DNA of 32,350 bases from the NCBI GenBank assembly GCA_017501245.1, contig JAFVXI010000010.1, positions 1-32,350 on the forward strand, written 5' to 3'. The DNA is from Clostridia bacterium. Lineage in GTDB: Bacteria > Bacillota > Clostridia > Oscillospirales > CAG-272. The notes beneath the pieces were generated by a model, which was not told the DNA's origin, made no database searches, and saw only the letters and a program-made list of their open reading frames with translations. Shown piece after piece: positions 8,665-15,367 of the stretch. The translations under genes and the position numbers were made by a program. Numbering within the stretch: position 1 is the first letter of the stretch; every line of letters starts with the position of its first letter.

Positions 8665-8673
8665 ATTATAGCA
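8665..8673 (-). promoter_or_regulatory. Extended -10 promoter of the two-component operon
   Basis: TGCTATAAT on the minus strand (8673-8665). No good -35 lies 16-18 nt upstream, so it would rely on the extended -10. It is about 40 bp from the response-regulator ATG. Confidence 0.6.
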
Positions 8674-8741
8674 TACAAATGTTAAGGTTTTGTTTTTCTG
8701 TCGAGGATTAATTAAAAAATAGGCGAGATCATCCCCCCCTC

Positions 8742-8770
8742 TTGCATCCGACCGTGATGCGTGATATAAT
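8742..8770 (+). promoter_or_regulatory. Promoter of trxB
   Basis: TTGCAT (8742-8747), a 17-nt spacer and TATAAT (8765-8770) preceded by TGA (extended -10). Start expected at about 8777, just before the folded leader. Confidence 0.7.
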
Positions 8771-8784
8771 ATAAAAGAAGAAAT

Positions 8785-8844
8785 GCCTCGACCGTCTGCA
8801 TACGAAATGGTGCGAAGACGCTCTTGTTGAGCCTCGGTCGAGCA
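8785..8844 (+). promoter_or_regulatory. Three-way-junction structured leader of trxB
   Basis: Almost the whole leader folds. CTCGACCG (about 8785-8792) pairs perfectly with CGGTCGAG (about 8837-8844). Inside are two hairpins: TCTGCA with TGC-GA-AGA, and GCTC-TTGTT-GAGC. There is no T-run, so any control would be translational or through RNA stability; the ribosome site AAAGGAG follows within about 10 nt. It matches no riboswitch class I can recall. It could also be a protein-binding inverted repeat. Confidence 0.4.
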
Positions 8845-8857
8845 AAAGGAGATAATT

Positions 8858-9808
8858 ATGGAAAAGATATACGATATGATAGTCGTGGGCGGAGGCCCGG
8901 GAGGCTACACTGCCGCACTCTACGGCGCAAGAGCAGGGCTTGACGTCCTCGTCATCGAAAGGATGTCTGTCGGAGGGCAGATGGCTCTCACCGGCGATAT
9001 AGATAATTATCCCGGCTTCGACGAGGGCATCGACGGCTTTACCCTGGGTATGAGGATTCAGGCGGGCGCCGAGCGCTTCGGCGCAAAGACCGAGTACGCC
9101 TCCGTAACCGAGCTTATCCCCGGAATGCCGATCACGGTCAGGACGGACGCAGGCGACTATTTCTGCCGCACGTTGGTTTTTGCGACAGGCGCATATCCAA
9201 GGAAGCTTGGCATCCCCGAGGAGGAGAGCCTCGTAGGGCAGGGTATACACTACTGCGCACACTGTGACGGCAGGTTTTATAAGGGAAAGACGGTTGCCGT
9301 TGTCGGCGGCGGCAACAGTGCGGCAGAGGATGCGCTCTATCTCTCGCATCTTGCAAGCAAGGTCTATCTCATCCACCGCAGAGAAGAGCTGCGTGCCGAT
9401 AAAATATATAAGACCGCCCTCGAAGGAGCGAAGAACGTCGAGATCCTCTATAACACCACCGTAGCATCACTCGTATACGACGAGCGTGTGCGCTCGCTTT
9501 GCCTAGATAGCACGGTCGGAGGCGGCAAGAGCGAGATAGAGATCGATGCGCTCTTCGTCAGCGTCGGCAGAGTTCCCGAAAGTGCGCTTCTTGACGGTAT
9601 AGCCGAGCTTGATCCCTCGGGCTACGTCGTTGCCGACGAGACCACACGCACCTCGGTCGAGGGTATATTTGCCGTTGGCGACGTCAGAACGAAGGCACTC
9701 AGACAGGTTATAACCGCCGCCGCAGACGGTGCAACCGCCGCTTATTACGCAGAAAAGTATATCTCCACGGGAGAAGAGGCGGCAGGCGTAGGTCATATAG
9801 ATAAATAA
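8858..9808 (+). CDS. trxB: Thioredoxin-disulfide reductase
   Basis: A flavoenzyme passing electrons from NADPH to thioredoxin. 316 residues, the usual length for the low-molecular-weight class. The FAD site GGGPGG is at 11-16; the redox-active pair is Cys133/Cys136 in CAHCDG; the NADPH site GGGNSAAEDA starts near 150, followed by HRREELRAD, whose arginines favour NADPH; the C-terminal FAD motif GIFAVGDVR is near 270. The active site reads CAHC where CATC or CAVC is usual; a His between the cysteines could alter the redox potential. AAAGGAG lies 6-7 bases before the ATG. No thioredoxin gene is adjacent. Confidence 0.95.
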   Translation: MEKIYDMIVVGGGPGGYTAALYGARAGLDVLVIERMSVGGQMALTGDIDNYPGFDEGIDGFTLGMRIQAGAERFGAKTEYASVTELIPGMPITVRTDAGDYFCRTLVFATGAYPRKLGIPEEESLVGQGIHYCAHCDGRFYKGKTVAVVGGGNSAAEDALYLSHLASKVYLIHRREELRADKIYKTALEGAKNVEILYNTTVASLVYDERVRSLCLDSTVGGGKSEIEIDALFVSVGRVPESALLDGIAELDPSGYVVADETTRTSVEGIFAVGDVRTKALRQVITAAADGATAAYYAEKYISTGEEAAGVGHIDK

Positions 9809-9891
9809 AGGAAAGCAGGCTCCGATCACAAACAAACGGACACCAGAGGCGGGTCGATCCCACTCTTTTACCGAGAGGAGGGAAGAGCTCC

Positions 9892-9921
9892 TTGCATTTC
9901 CCCGGCACTTCGTGCTATAAT
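9892..9921 (+). promoter_or_regulatory. Promoter of the VUT transporter/SDR pair
   Basis: TTGCAT (9892-9897), an 18-nt spacer and TATAAT (9916-9921) preceded by TGC. It closely resembles the trxB promoter in both boxes and in the GTGn before the -10. Confidence 0.7.
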
Positions 9922-9944
9922 ATACGGGCAAAAACATTTTAAGG

Positions 9945-10703
9945 ATGTCAATAACGCTAATGTCAAAGATAAAGGACTTAATAAAAAAAGAAGGCGAGGA
10001 GTTCGGCAGGCTCTTACGCTCCATACCCGCAACGGTGGTAACGCTCTTCGTCGTCAGCGTCATCTCGATGAACCTCCTTGCGAATAAAACGCTCGTCCAG
10101 CTCGACTGGATAGCCCTCGACGGCGGTATACTCATATCCTGGCTCTCCTTTATGTGTATGGATATGATAACCAAGCACTTCGGCCCAAAGGCGTCGAACA
10201 GTATCTCGCTGCTTGCTGCGGCGATAAATCTCCTCACCTGCGTTATCTTCTTCGTTGCAAGCGCCATACCCTCGTCGGCAGACGATTACACGGCGTTTGA
10301 CTCCATCTTCGGCGGCACCTGGTTTATCCTCCTTGGCAGCACGGTTGCCTTCCTCGTGTCGGCGCTCATCAACAACGGCCTCAATTTTCTTATAGGAAAG
10401 GCGTTCAAGCGCTCGCCCGACGGCAAGCTCGCATACGCTATGCGCAGCTACGTTTCTACCTTTATCGGTCAGTTCCTCGACAACTTCATCTTCTCGCTTA
10501 TCGTGTTTGTGCTCTTTGCGCCCATCTTCTGGGACGGCTTTTGCTGGACGCCGCTTCAGTGTGCCACCTGCGCCCTCACGGGTGCTGTTGCAGAGCTTAT
10601 TATGGAGGTGCTTTTCTCACCGATAGGCTATCGCATAGTCAAGCGCTGGCAGGCTGAAAACGTCGGCAAGGAATACTTGGAGCATCTGAATAAGCAAATA
10701 TAA
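9945..10703 (+). CDS. VUT (YhhQ) family transporter, probably queuosine-precursor uptake
   Basis: 252 residues with six hydrophobic segments. The motif MDMITKHFGPKAS near 70-85 and QFLDNFIFSLIVF near 185 are typical of the VUT/YhhQ family (formerly DUF165), whose studied members import queuosine precursors. No preQ1 riboswitch precedes it; the leader is only about 20-35 nt. The start is uncertain: ATG 9945 has AAGG directly against it, and ATG 9960 is 14 nt from the same AAGGA. The SDR gene follows after 21 bp on the same transcript. Substrate not provable from sequence. Confidence 0.8.
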   Translation: MSITLMSKIKDLIKKEGEEFGRLLRSIPATVVTLFVVSVISMNLLANKTLVQLDWIALDGGILISWLSFMCMDMITKHFGPKASNSISLLAAAINLLTCVIFFVASAIPSSADDYTAFDSIFGGTWFILLGSTVAFLVSALINNGLNFLIGKAFKRSPDGKLAYAMRSYVSTFIGQFLDNFIFSLIVFVLFAPIFWDGFCWTPLQCATCALTGAVAELIMEVLFSPIGYRIVKRWQAENVGKEYLEHLNKQI

Positions 10704-10724
10704 CTTTACATTTAGAGGTTTATT

Positions 10725-11378
10725 ATGAAGATTTTAGTGACCGGAAGCTCGCAGGGCATAGGCAAGGCTATTGCGGAGCGCTTCCTCTCGGCGGGCGATA
10801 GCGTCGTAGGCATCGACCTCTGTCCCTCGGGTATCATACATAAAGATTACACCCATATCGTGGCGGACGTGAGAGACACGGACGCCCTGCCCGAGATCGA
10901 CGGGCTCAATATCATCATCAACAATGCGGGCGTTCAGTGCGCCGACGATATAGACGTAAATCTCAAGGCGCTCATCCGTCTTTCGGAAAGGTATGCCTTT
11001 TGCCCCGGCATCCGCTCGGTTTTGAATATCGGCTCGGCGAGCGCACACACGGGCTCGGAGTTTCCCGAGTACTGCGCAAGCAAGGGCGGCGTCCTCGCAT
11101 ATACGAAAAACCTCGCAATGCGTCTTGCTCCCCTCGGCGCAACCTGCAACAGCCTCGACCCCGGCGGAGTTCTCACACCCCTTAACGCACCGGTAATGAA
11201 CGACCCCGAGCTTTGGGAAAAAATCATGGATGAGACCCCACTCCGCCGCTGGGCAACTCCCGAGGAGATCGCCGAATGGGCGTACTTTCTTACTGTGACG
11301 AACAGCTTTGCGACGGGTCAGAGCATAGTCGTTGACGGAGGCGAATCCATCAACTTTAACTTTATATGGAAGGATTGA
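10725..11378 (+). CDS. Short-chain dehydrogenase/reductase (FabG-like)
   Basis: A classical SDR oxidoreductase of 217 residues, slightly shorter than the usual 245-250. It has the cofactor motif TGSSQGIG (6-13), NNAG (66-69), Ser104 and the catalytic Tyr116-x3-Lys120 (YCASK). Asp31 after the second strand suggests NAD(H) preference. The shortening lies between strands 2 and 4, where helix C is reduced, without loss of catalytic residues. AGAGG stands before the ATG and the gene is co-transcribed with the VUT transporter. Substrate unknown. Confidence 0.9.
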   Translation: MKILVTGSSQGIGKAIAERFLSAGDSVVGIDLCPSGIIHKDYTHIVADVRDTDALPEIDGLNIIINNAGVQCADDIDVNLKALIRLSERYAFCPGIRSVLNIGSASAHTGSEFPEYCASKGGVLAYTKNLAMRLAPLGATCNSLDPGGVLTPLNAPVMNDPELWEKIMDETPLRRWATPEEIAEWAYFLTVTNSFATGQSIVVDGGESINFNFIWKD

Positions 11379-11466
11379 TCGTCTCGGGCAGGGCTCGTAA
11401 TGAGAGCTAAACGCTTCGGCTCGGTATTGGTAATGTTCTTAGCGGAGAAATTGAAAACTCTACTAA

Positions 11467-11513
11467 GTGCGATCATCGCACCTGACCGGTCAAATGCAAA
11501 TGGGCTAAGCCCA
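11467..11513. repeat. Two small palindromes after the SDR gene
   Basis: GTGCGAT-C-ATCGCAC at 11467-11481 is a perfect 7-bp-arm palindrome and TGGGCT-A-AGCCCA at 11501-11513 another. They begin the gene-free, repeat-rich stretch 11379-12062. Nothing recognisable lies in 11379-11466. Confidence 0.6.
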
Positions 11514-11519
11514 AACCCT

Positions 11520-11610
11520 TATACGTGAACCCCCAAAGCTCATACTTCGCTTCGGGGAACCCCTATACGTGAACCCCCAAAGCTCATTACATTCGCTTCG
11601 GGGAACCCCT
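11520..11610. repeat. Tandem pair of ~45-bp repeat units
   Basis: Units at about 11520-11563 and 11564-11609 each start TATACGTGAACCCCCAAAGC and end TTCGCTTCGGGGAACCCC, differing by two or three bases in the middle. Each can fold: CCCCAAAGC pairs with GCTTCGGGG with one mismatch. Non-coding. Confidence 0.85.
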
Positions 11611-11617
11611 ACACTAG

Positions 11618-11877
11618 CAGAAAGAGATAACAAATCGGTTCGTAGCCGAAATGTTATCTCTTTTTCTGTTTGTTTAATGAAATCGTTGCACGGCAACGAT
11701 GAAATCTTCACTTCGTTCAGATGAAATCCAAGGGTAAGCCTTGGATGAAATCAAATCCGTCCATATATAACCCTGCGAAGCAGGATTTCATCGCGGCAGT
11801 GATTTCATCCACTGTAAGTGGATTTCACCCGTCGAAGACGGATTTGACTGCGTGTTCTCCGTTAAGGATAACACGCA
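11618..11877 (+). repeat. Hairpin-array element, copy 1 (complete)
   Basis: Left end: a 51-nt terminator-like hairpin, CAGAAAGAGATAACA (11618-11632) with TGTTATCTC-TTTTTCTG (11652-11668). Then the word ATGAAAT at 11677, 11699, 11721 and 11745 alternates with palindromes such as CGTTG/CAACG and CCAAGG/CCTTGG. After an unpaired stretch near 11752-11771 the word turns into its reverse complement, ATTTCAT, at 11785 and 11802 and as ATTTCAC at 11822, alternating with CCTGC/GCAGG, CCACT/AGTGG and CCGTC/GACGG. Right end: hairpin TGCGTGTT...CC-GTTAA-GG...AACACGCA (11849-11877). There is no usable ORF. The same architecture with other sequence occurs at 32124-32350. It is a repeat-element family, not a CRISPR. 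Function unknown. Confidence 0.85.
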
Positions 11878-11943
11878 TATCCGGAGGATGTTTTTTGTAC
11901 CTCACAGTATCCGGATGTGATATCTTTCACATTATATCGTTTT

Positions 11944-11984
11944 CGGTGCGCAAGGGCTCCTTTATCCTGCGCACCGTTTTCCTT
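11944..11984 (+). terminator. Strong intrinsic terminator
   Basis: CGGTGCGCA (11944-11952) pairs with TGCGCACCG (11968-11976), with an inner AGG/CC pairing, followed by TTTTCCTTTC. It isolates the following T-box operon from transcription entering from the left. 11985-12062 shows nothing further. Confidence 0.75.
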
Positions 11985-12062
11985 TCTCGCTCGATAAATG
12001 CCCCGTGTGTGACACATTTGACAAAATGTCTGATTTTCCTCCGAAAAAAATCAAAATAGCTA

Positions 12063-12091
12063 TTGACAGAGCTAAAAGATTGTGCTATAAT
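12063..12091 (+). promoter_or_regulatory. Promoter of the T-box/ABC transporter operon
   Basis: TTGACA (12063-12068), a 17-nt spacer and TATAAT (12086-12091) preceded by TGC: a consensus sigma-A promoter. Confidence 0.92.
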
Positions 12092-12097
12092 CACCAC

Positions 12098-12384
12098 ATA
12101 TTGAAAAGACGCTTGAGCGGAAACCAGTATCCGTCATAGGTTTTAGAAGAGAGCTGCCGGTCGGTGCGAGGCAGTACTACCTTATCGGTGAATTCATTCC
12201 GCGAGTCGTCAGTTGAAGGCTGTTTTGCTGCGTAGGCTGATCGGGTCCGACCGTTATATCGGCTCGGGTGTGTTGGCACCCATAGAGGCCCTCTCCGCGA
12301 GGTGTGGGCGAAGCAGAGTGGTACCGCGGCATATGCCGTCCCTGTTCGATGCCTTTTTTGGCTCGGCAGGATTTTTTCTTTTTT
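12098..12384 (+). ncRNA. T-box leader with phenylalanine specifier
   Basis: The T-box core AGAGTGGTACCGCGG is at 12315-12329. Stem I closes by GACG (12108-12111) with CGTC (12207-12210) and GCGGAA (12117-12122) with TTCCGC (12197-12202). Directly 5' of that closing strand stands GAATTCA, so the specifier is TTC at 12193-12195 (Phe), in the same position as TGG in the trpB leader. The terminator (CCTG...GCC / GGC...CAGG, 12341-12370) is followed by a T-rich run to 12384. The predicted ligand is uncharged tRNA-Phe. Confidence 0.9.
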
Positions 12385-12392
12385 ATCGGTGT

Positions 12393-12420
12393 TTTTTAAG
12401 GGCTATTACCCTAAAAAATA
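12393..12420 (+). promoter_or_regulatory. Second hairpin between T-box terminator and first ABC gene
   Basis: TTTTTT-A-AGGG pairs with CCCT-AAAAAA around CTATTA, a near-perfect inverted repeat ending some 20 nt before the ribosome site of the binding-protein gene. It may stabilise the mRNA 5' end or act as a further attenuator. Confidence 0.4.
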
Positions 12421-12451
12421 AAACAATTATTTACATAAAAGGAGTTTTGTT

Positions 12452-13381
12452 ATGAAAAAGATCCTATCCCTCGTCCTTATCCTTGCGCTCACGCTCAGCG
12501 TTGCGCTCGTTTTCGGCTCTTGCGCTCCTGCTGCGGATTATACCGTCGGCGTCTGCCAGCTTATGAAGCACGATTCCCTTGATCAGGCTACTCAGGGATT
12601 CATTGACGCACTTAATAAGGCTATGAATGATGCAGGCAAGACCGTTGACATCCAGCTCCAGGTCGCAGGCGAGCCCCGCCTTTGCGCAACCGTTATCAAC
12701 ACCTTCACCGCTAAGAACGTAGACCTCATTATGGCAAACGCTACCCCCGCTCTTACCGCAGCGGCTGAGGCTACCTCTACCATTCCCGTTCTCGGCACCT
12801 CCGTTACCGATTATCTCGACACCTTCGGTGGAAACATCCCCGCTAACGTTGGCGGCACCTCCGACGCAGTTCCCTTTGACGATCAGGCAGAGATGATGAT
12901 CGAGACCCTTGGCCTCGTTAAGGGCGACAAGGTCGGCGTTATCTATTGCTCCGACGAGTCCAACTCCATTATCCAGTACAATGCTGTAAAGGCTCTCTTC
13001 GAGTCCGCAGAGATCGTCGTTGAGGCTTACACCTTCTCCGATGCAGCTACCGAGCTTTCCGCTATCACCAACAATGCGGCAGCAGAGTGCAAGGCGATCT
13101 ACGTCCCCTCCGACAACACCGTCGCTCAGAACGACACCATCGTTGGCAGCATCTGCCAGGATAACAACGTTCCCGTATTCACCAGCTACGGCGGAACCAT
13201 CTGCTATGCAAGCCTTGCTATCGACTACTATGATCTTGGTTACCGCACCGGCGAGATGGCAGCAGAGATCCTCCTCGGCACCAAGACCCTTGCCGACTTC
13301 GAGATCGAGGTCCTTGAGCCCTCCACCGTATACAACGAGGAGCTTTGCGAGGCTCTCGGCATCGCCGTTCCCAAGAACTGA
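12452..13381 (+). CDS. ABC transporter substrate-binding lipoprotein (TrpX-like)
   Basis: The extracellular, membrane-anchored ligand-binding subunit of an amino-acid importer. 309 residues. The Sec signal 1-20 ends in the lipobox FGSC with Cys24 as the lipidated residue. The rest is a two-lobed periplasmic-binding fold of the ABC_sub_bind family (PF04392), the family of TrpX in the TrpXYZ tryptophan transporters; note VIYCSDESNSIIQ and VFTSYGGTICYASL. AAAGGAG stands before the ATG. The T-box with a Phe codon indicates induction by phenylalanine starvation, so phenylalanine or a precursor is the likely cargo rather than tryptophan (inference). The permease gene follows after an intercistronic hairpin. 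Confidence 0.9.
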   Translation: MKKILSLVLILALTLSVALVFGSCAPAADYTVGVCQLMKHDSLDQATQGFIDALNKAMNDAGKTVDIQLQVAGEPRLCATVINTFTAKNVDLIMANATPALTAAAEATSTIPVLGTSVTDYLDTFGGNIPANVGGTSDAVPFDDQAEMMIETLGLVKGDKVGVIYCSDESNSIIQYNAVKALFESAEIVVEAYTFSDAATELSAITNNAAAECKAIYVPSDNTVAQNDTIVGSICQDNNVPVFTSYGGTICYASLAIDYYDLGYRTGEMAAEILLGTKTLADFEIEVLEPSTVYNEELCEALGIAVPKN

Positions 13382-13428
13382 TAGATCGGCATTTCATATC
13401 GGGCAAGCTACGCCCGTATAGCGGCATA

Positions 13429-13470
13429 CCGTCGGCGCACACACGTGGGCCGACGGCACCGTTTTGTTTT
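13429..13470 (+). terminator. Intercistronic hairpin, probable partial terminator
   Basis: CCGTCGGC (13429-13436) pairs perfectly with GCCGACGG (13449-13456), followed by CACCGTTTTGTTTT. Between the binding-protein and permease genes it would let the binding protein be made in excess, as is common in ABC operons. Confidence 0.6.
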
Positions 13471-13518
13471 ATCGCCTGCGCACGCGCGCGGGAATACACT
13501 AACAGAAAGTAGATCGAC

Positions 13519-14454
13519 ATGGTTTTCTTAAACGCTTTGCCCGGCGCAGTTGCAGAAGGGCTTATCTGGGGCCTCATGGCCATCGGAGTTTACATCTCCT
13601 ACAAAATTCTTGACATAGCCGACCTCTCGGTTGACGGCTCTATCTGCACGGGAATGTGCGTATCCGCAGTGCTTATCACCGCAGGCGTTCCTGCTTGGCT
13701 CAGCATCATCGTGGCGTTTCTTGCGGGTGCTGTGGCGGGCATGGTCACGGGTCTTTTCCATACGGCGCTGGGCATCCCCTCCATCCTTGCGGGCATCCTC
13801 ACGCAGCTTATCCTCTATTCGGTAAACCTCACCATCCTCGGCGGCCGCTCACTCATTCAGATCAGCGCGAGAAACTACTCACTCGTGCTCAATATGGGCA
13901 ACAACCCTATGGCTATCCTCGCCGCAGTCGTTGTTATCGCCGCTGTAATCATCGGCCTCTGGCTCTTCTTCTACACAGAGATCGGCCTCACCCTCAAGTC
14001 CACGGGTGATAACCCCGATATGAGCCGTGCGCAGGGTGTTGACGTCTCGAGAAATAAGGTCATCGGCCTCGCCATCTCAAACGGCATCGTAGCTCTTGCG
14101 GGCGCACTCCTCGCTCAGTACAAGGGCTCGGCAAACATCAACGAGGGCAGAGGCGCCATCGTCGTCGGCCTTGCGGCGATCTTCATCGGTCTTTCGGTCT
14201 CGCTCAAGATCAAGCCGAACTTCGTCGTCAGCCTTATCGGCGTCGTTGGCGGCGGAATAGTCTATTATCTTATCTATAACTTCGTTATTCTCCTCGGTCT
14301 TAAGACCGATTTCCTTAAGATGCTCTCGGCGCTCATCGTCGTTATCTTCCTAGCCGTCCCCTATCTTAAGAAGCAGTATTTCACAAAGCAAAAGCCCCTG
14401 CGTATGAGCCCCGTGCCTGACGAAGAGGAGAAGGGAGGCGAGGCAGATGCTTAA
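13519..14454 (+). CDS. ABC transporter permease (TrpY-like)
   Basis: 311 residues with eight to nine hydrophobic segments, of the BPD_transp_2 / branched-chain-type permease family found with ABC_sub_bind proteins. The segment GLTLKSTGDNPDMSRAQGVD near 156-175 is the conserved cytoplasmic loop expected to contact the ATPase. It forms the membrane channel of the importer. The ribosome site is weak (AGAAAG), which with the upstream hairpin suggests lower output than the binding protein. It overlaps the ATPase gene by 8 nt. Confidence 0.92.
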   Translation: MVFLNALPGAVAEGLIWGLMAIGVYISYKILDIADLSVDGSICTGMCVSAVLITAGVPAWLSIIVAFLAGAVAGMVTGLFHTALGIPSILAGILTQLILYSVNLTILGGRSLIQISARNYSLVLNMGNNPMAILAAVVVIAAVIIGLWLFFYTEIGLTLKSTGDNPDMSRAQGVDVSRNKVIGLAISNGIVALAGALLAQYKGSANINEGRGAIVVGLAAIFIGLSVSLKIKPNFVVSLIGVVGGGIVYYLIYNFVILLGLKTDFLKMLSALIVVIFLAVPYLKKQYFTKQKPLRMSPVPDEEEKGGEADA

Positions 14455-15244
14455 GATCACAGGCCTTGAAAAAACCTTCAACCCCGGCACCGTAAATGCA
14501 AAAACGGCGCTCTCTGGCCTTGACCTCGTGCTTGAGGACGGCGATTTCGTAACCGTCATCGGCGGAAACGGAGCAGGAAAGTCCACCCTCCTTAACGCCA
14601 TAGCAGGCGTATGGAAGCCCGATTACGGAACCATTGAGCTCGACGGCGTCGACGTGACTAATATGCCCGAGCATAAGAGAGCCGCCTTCCTCGGCAGAGT
14701 TTTCCAGGATCCGATGAAGGGCACGGCACCCGATATGGAGATAGCCGAAAACCTCGCCATCGCCTCCAAGAGGGGCATCAGACGCAGATTCGTCTGGGGC
14801 GTCAAGCGCAGCGACAGGGAAGAGTATAAGAAGCTGCTCGCCACCCTCGAGCTCGGCCTTGAGGACAGGCTCTCCACCAAGGTCGGACTCCTTTCCGGCG
14901 GTCAGAGGCAGGCGGTCACCCTCCTTATGGCGACCTTGAACCGCCCGAAGCTCCTCTTGCTCGACGAGCACACCGCCGCCCTCGACCCCAAAACGGCGGC
15001 AAAGGTGCTCCATATCACCAACAAGATCGTCAGCGAAAACAAGCTTACCACGCTTATGATCACGCACAATATGCACGATGCCATCGAGTACGGCAACCGC
15101 CTTATTATGATGCACGAGGGCAGAGTTGTCGTTGACGTGCGCGGCGAGGAAAAGAAAAAGCTCACCATCGATATGCTCTTGAAGCTCTTCGAGGCGTCGA
15201 GCGGCTCAAGATTCGGCGACGATAAGGCTATCCTCTCTAAGTGA
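14447..15244 (+). CDS. ABC transporter ATP-binding protein (TrpZ-like)
   Basis: The 265-residue cytoplasmic ATPase that powers the importer. Walker A GGNGAGKST is at 39-47, the signature LSGGQ at 149-153, Walker B LLLLDE ending at Glu174, the D-loop ALD directly after, and the switch His207 in MITHN. It starts within the permease gene behind a GGAGAAGGGAGG stretch, so translation is coupled. Last gene of the T-box operon; a strong terminator follows. Confidence 0.95.
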   Translation: MLKITGLEKTFNPGTVNAKTALSGLDLVLEDGDFVTVIGGNGAGKSTLLNAIAGVWKPDYGTIELDGVDVTNMPEHKRAAFLGRVFQDPMKGTAPDMEIAENLAIASKRGIRRRFVWGVKRSDREEYKKLLATLELGLEDRLSTKVGLLSGGQRQAVTLLMATLNRPKLLLLDEHTAALDPKTAAKVLHITNKIVSENKLTTLMITHNMHDAIEYGNRLIMMHEGRVVVDVRGEEKKKLTIDMLLKLFEASSGSRFGDDKAILSK

Positions 15245-15262
15245 CAAGCATAAGAGCTTGGT

Positions 15263-15305
15263 TAAAAAAAGCCCGACACGGCAGAAACCGTGTCGGTTTT
15301 TTTAT
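15263..15305 (+). terminator. Terminator of the ABC transporter operon
   Basis: CCGACACGG (15273-15281) pairs with CCGTGTCGG (15288-15296), flanked by an A-run on the left and TTTTTTTATTTT on the right. It probably also serves the convergent serine-hydrolase gene. Confidence 0.9.
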
Positions 15306-15367
15306 TTTCAGCGCAAGTTTATATAGGTTATTCGCGGTGATCGCTTATAGGGCATTCCTTACGAGCT

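Noticed and set aside
11677-11848. CRISPR array, because short repeats alternate with unique spacers
   Set aside because: The repeats are only 7 bases, they invert midway, and the spacers are themselves palindromes; no cas genes are near. The same applies to 32124-32350.
11721-12059. 112-codon ORF through the hairpin array
   Set aside because: It reads straight through palindromes and a terminator; the composition is that of the repeat, not of a protein.
12213-12455. 80-codon ORF in front of the ABC transporter
   Set aside because: It lies within the T-box leader and its terminator; no ribosome site.
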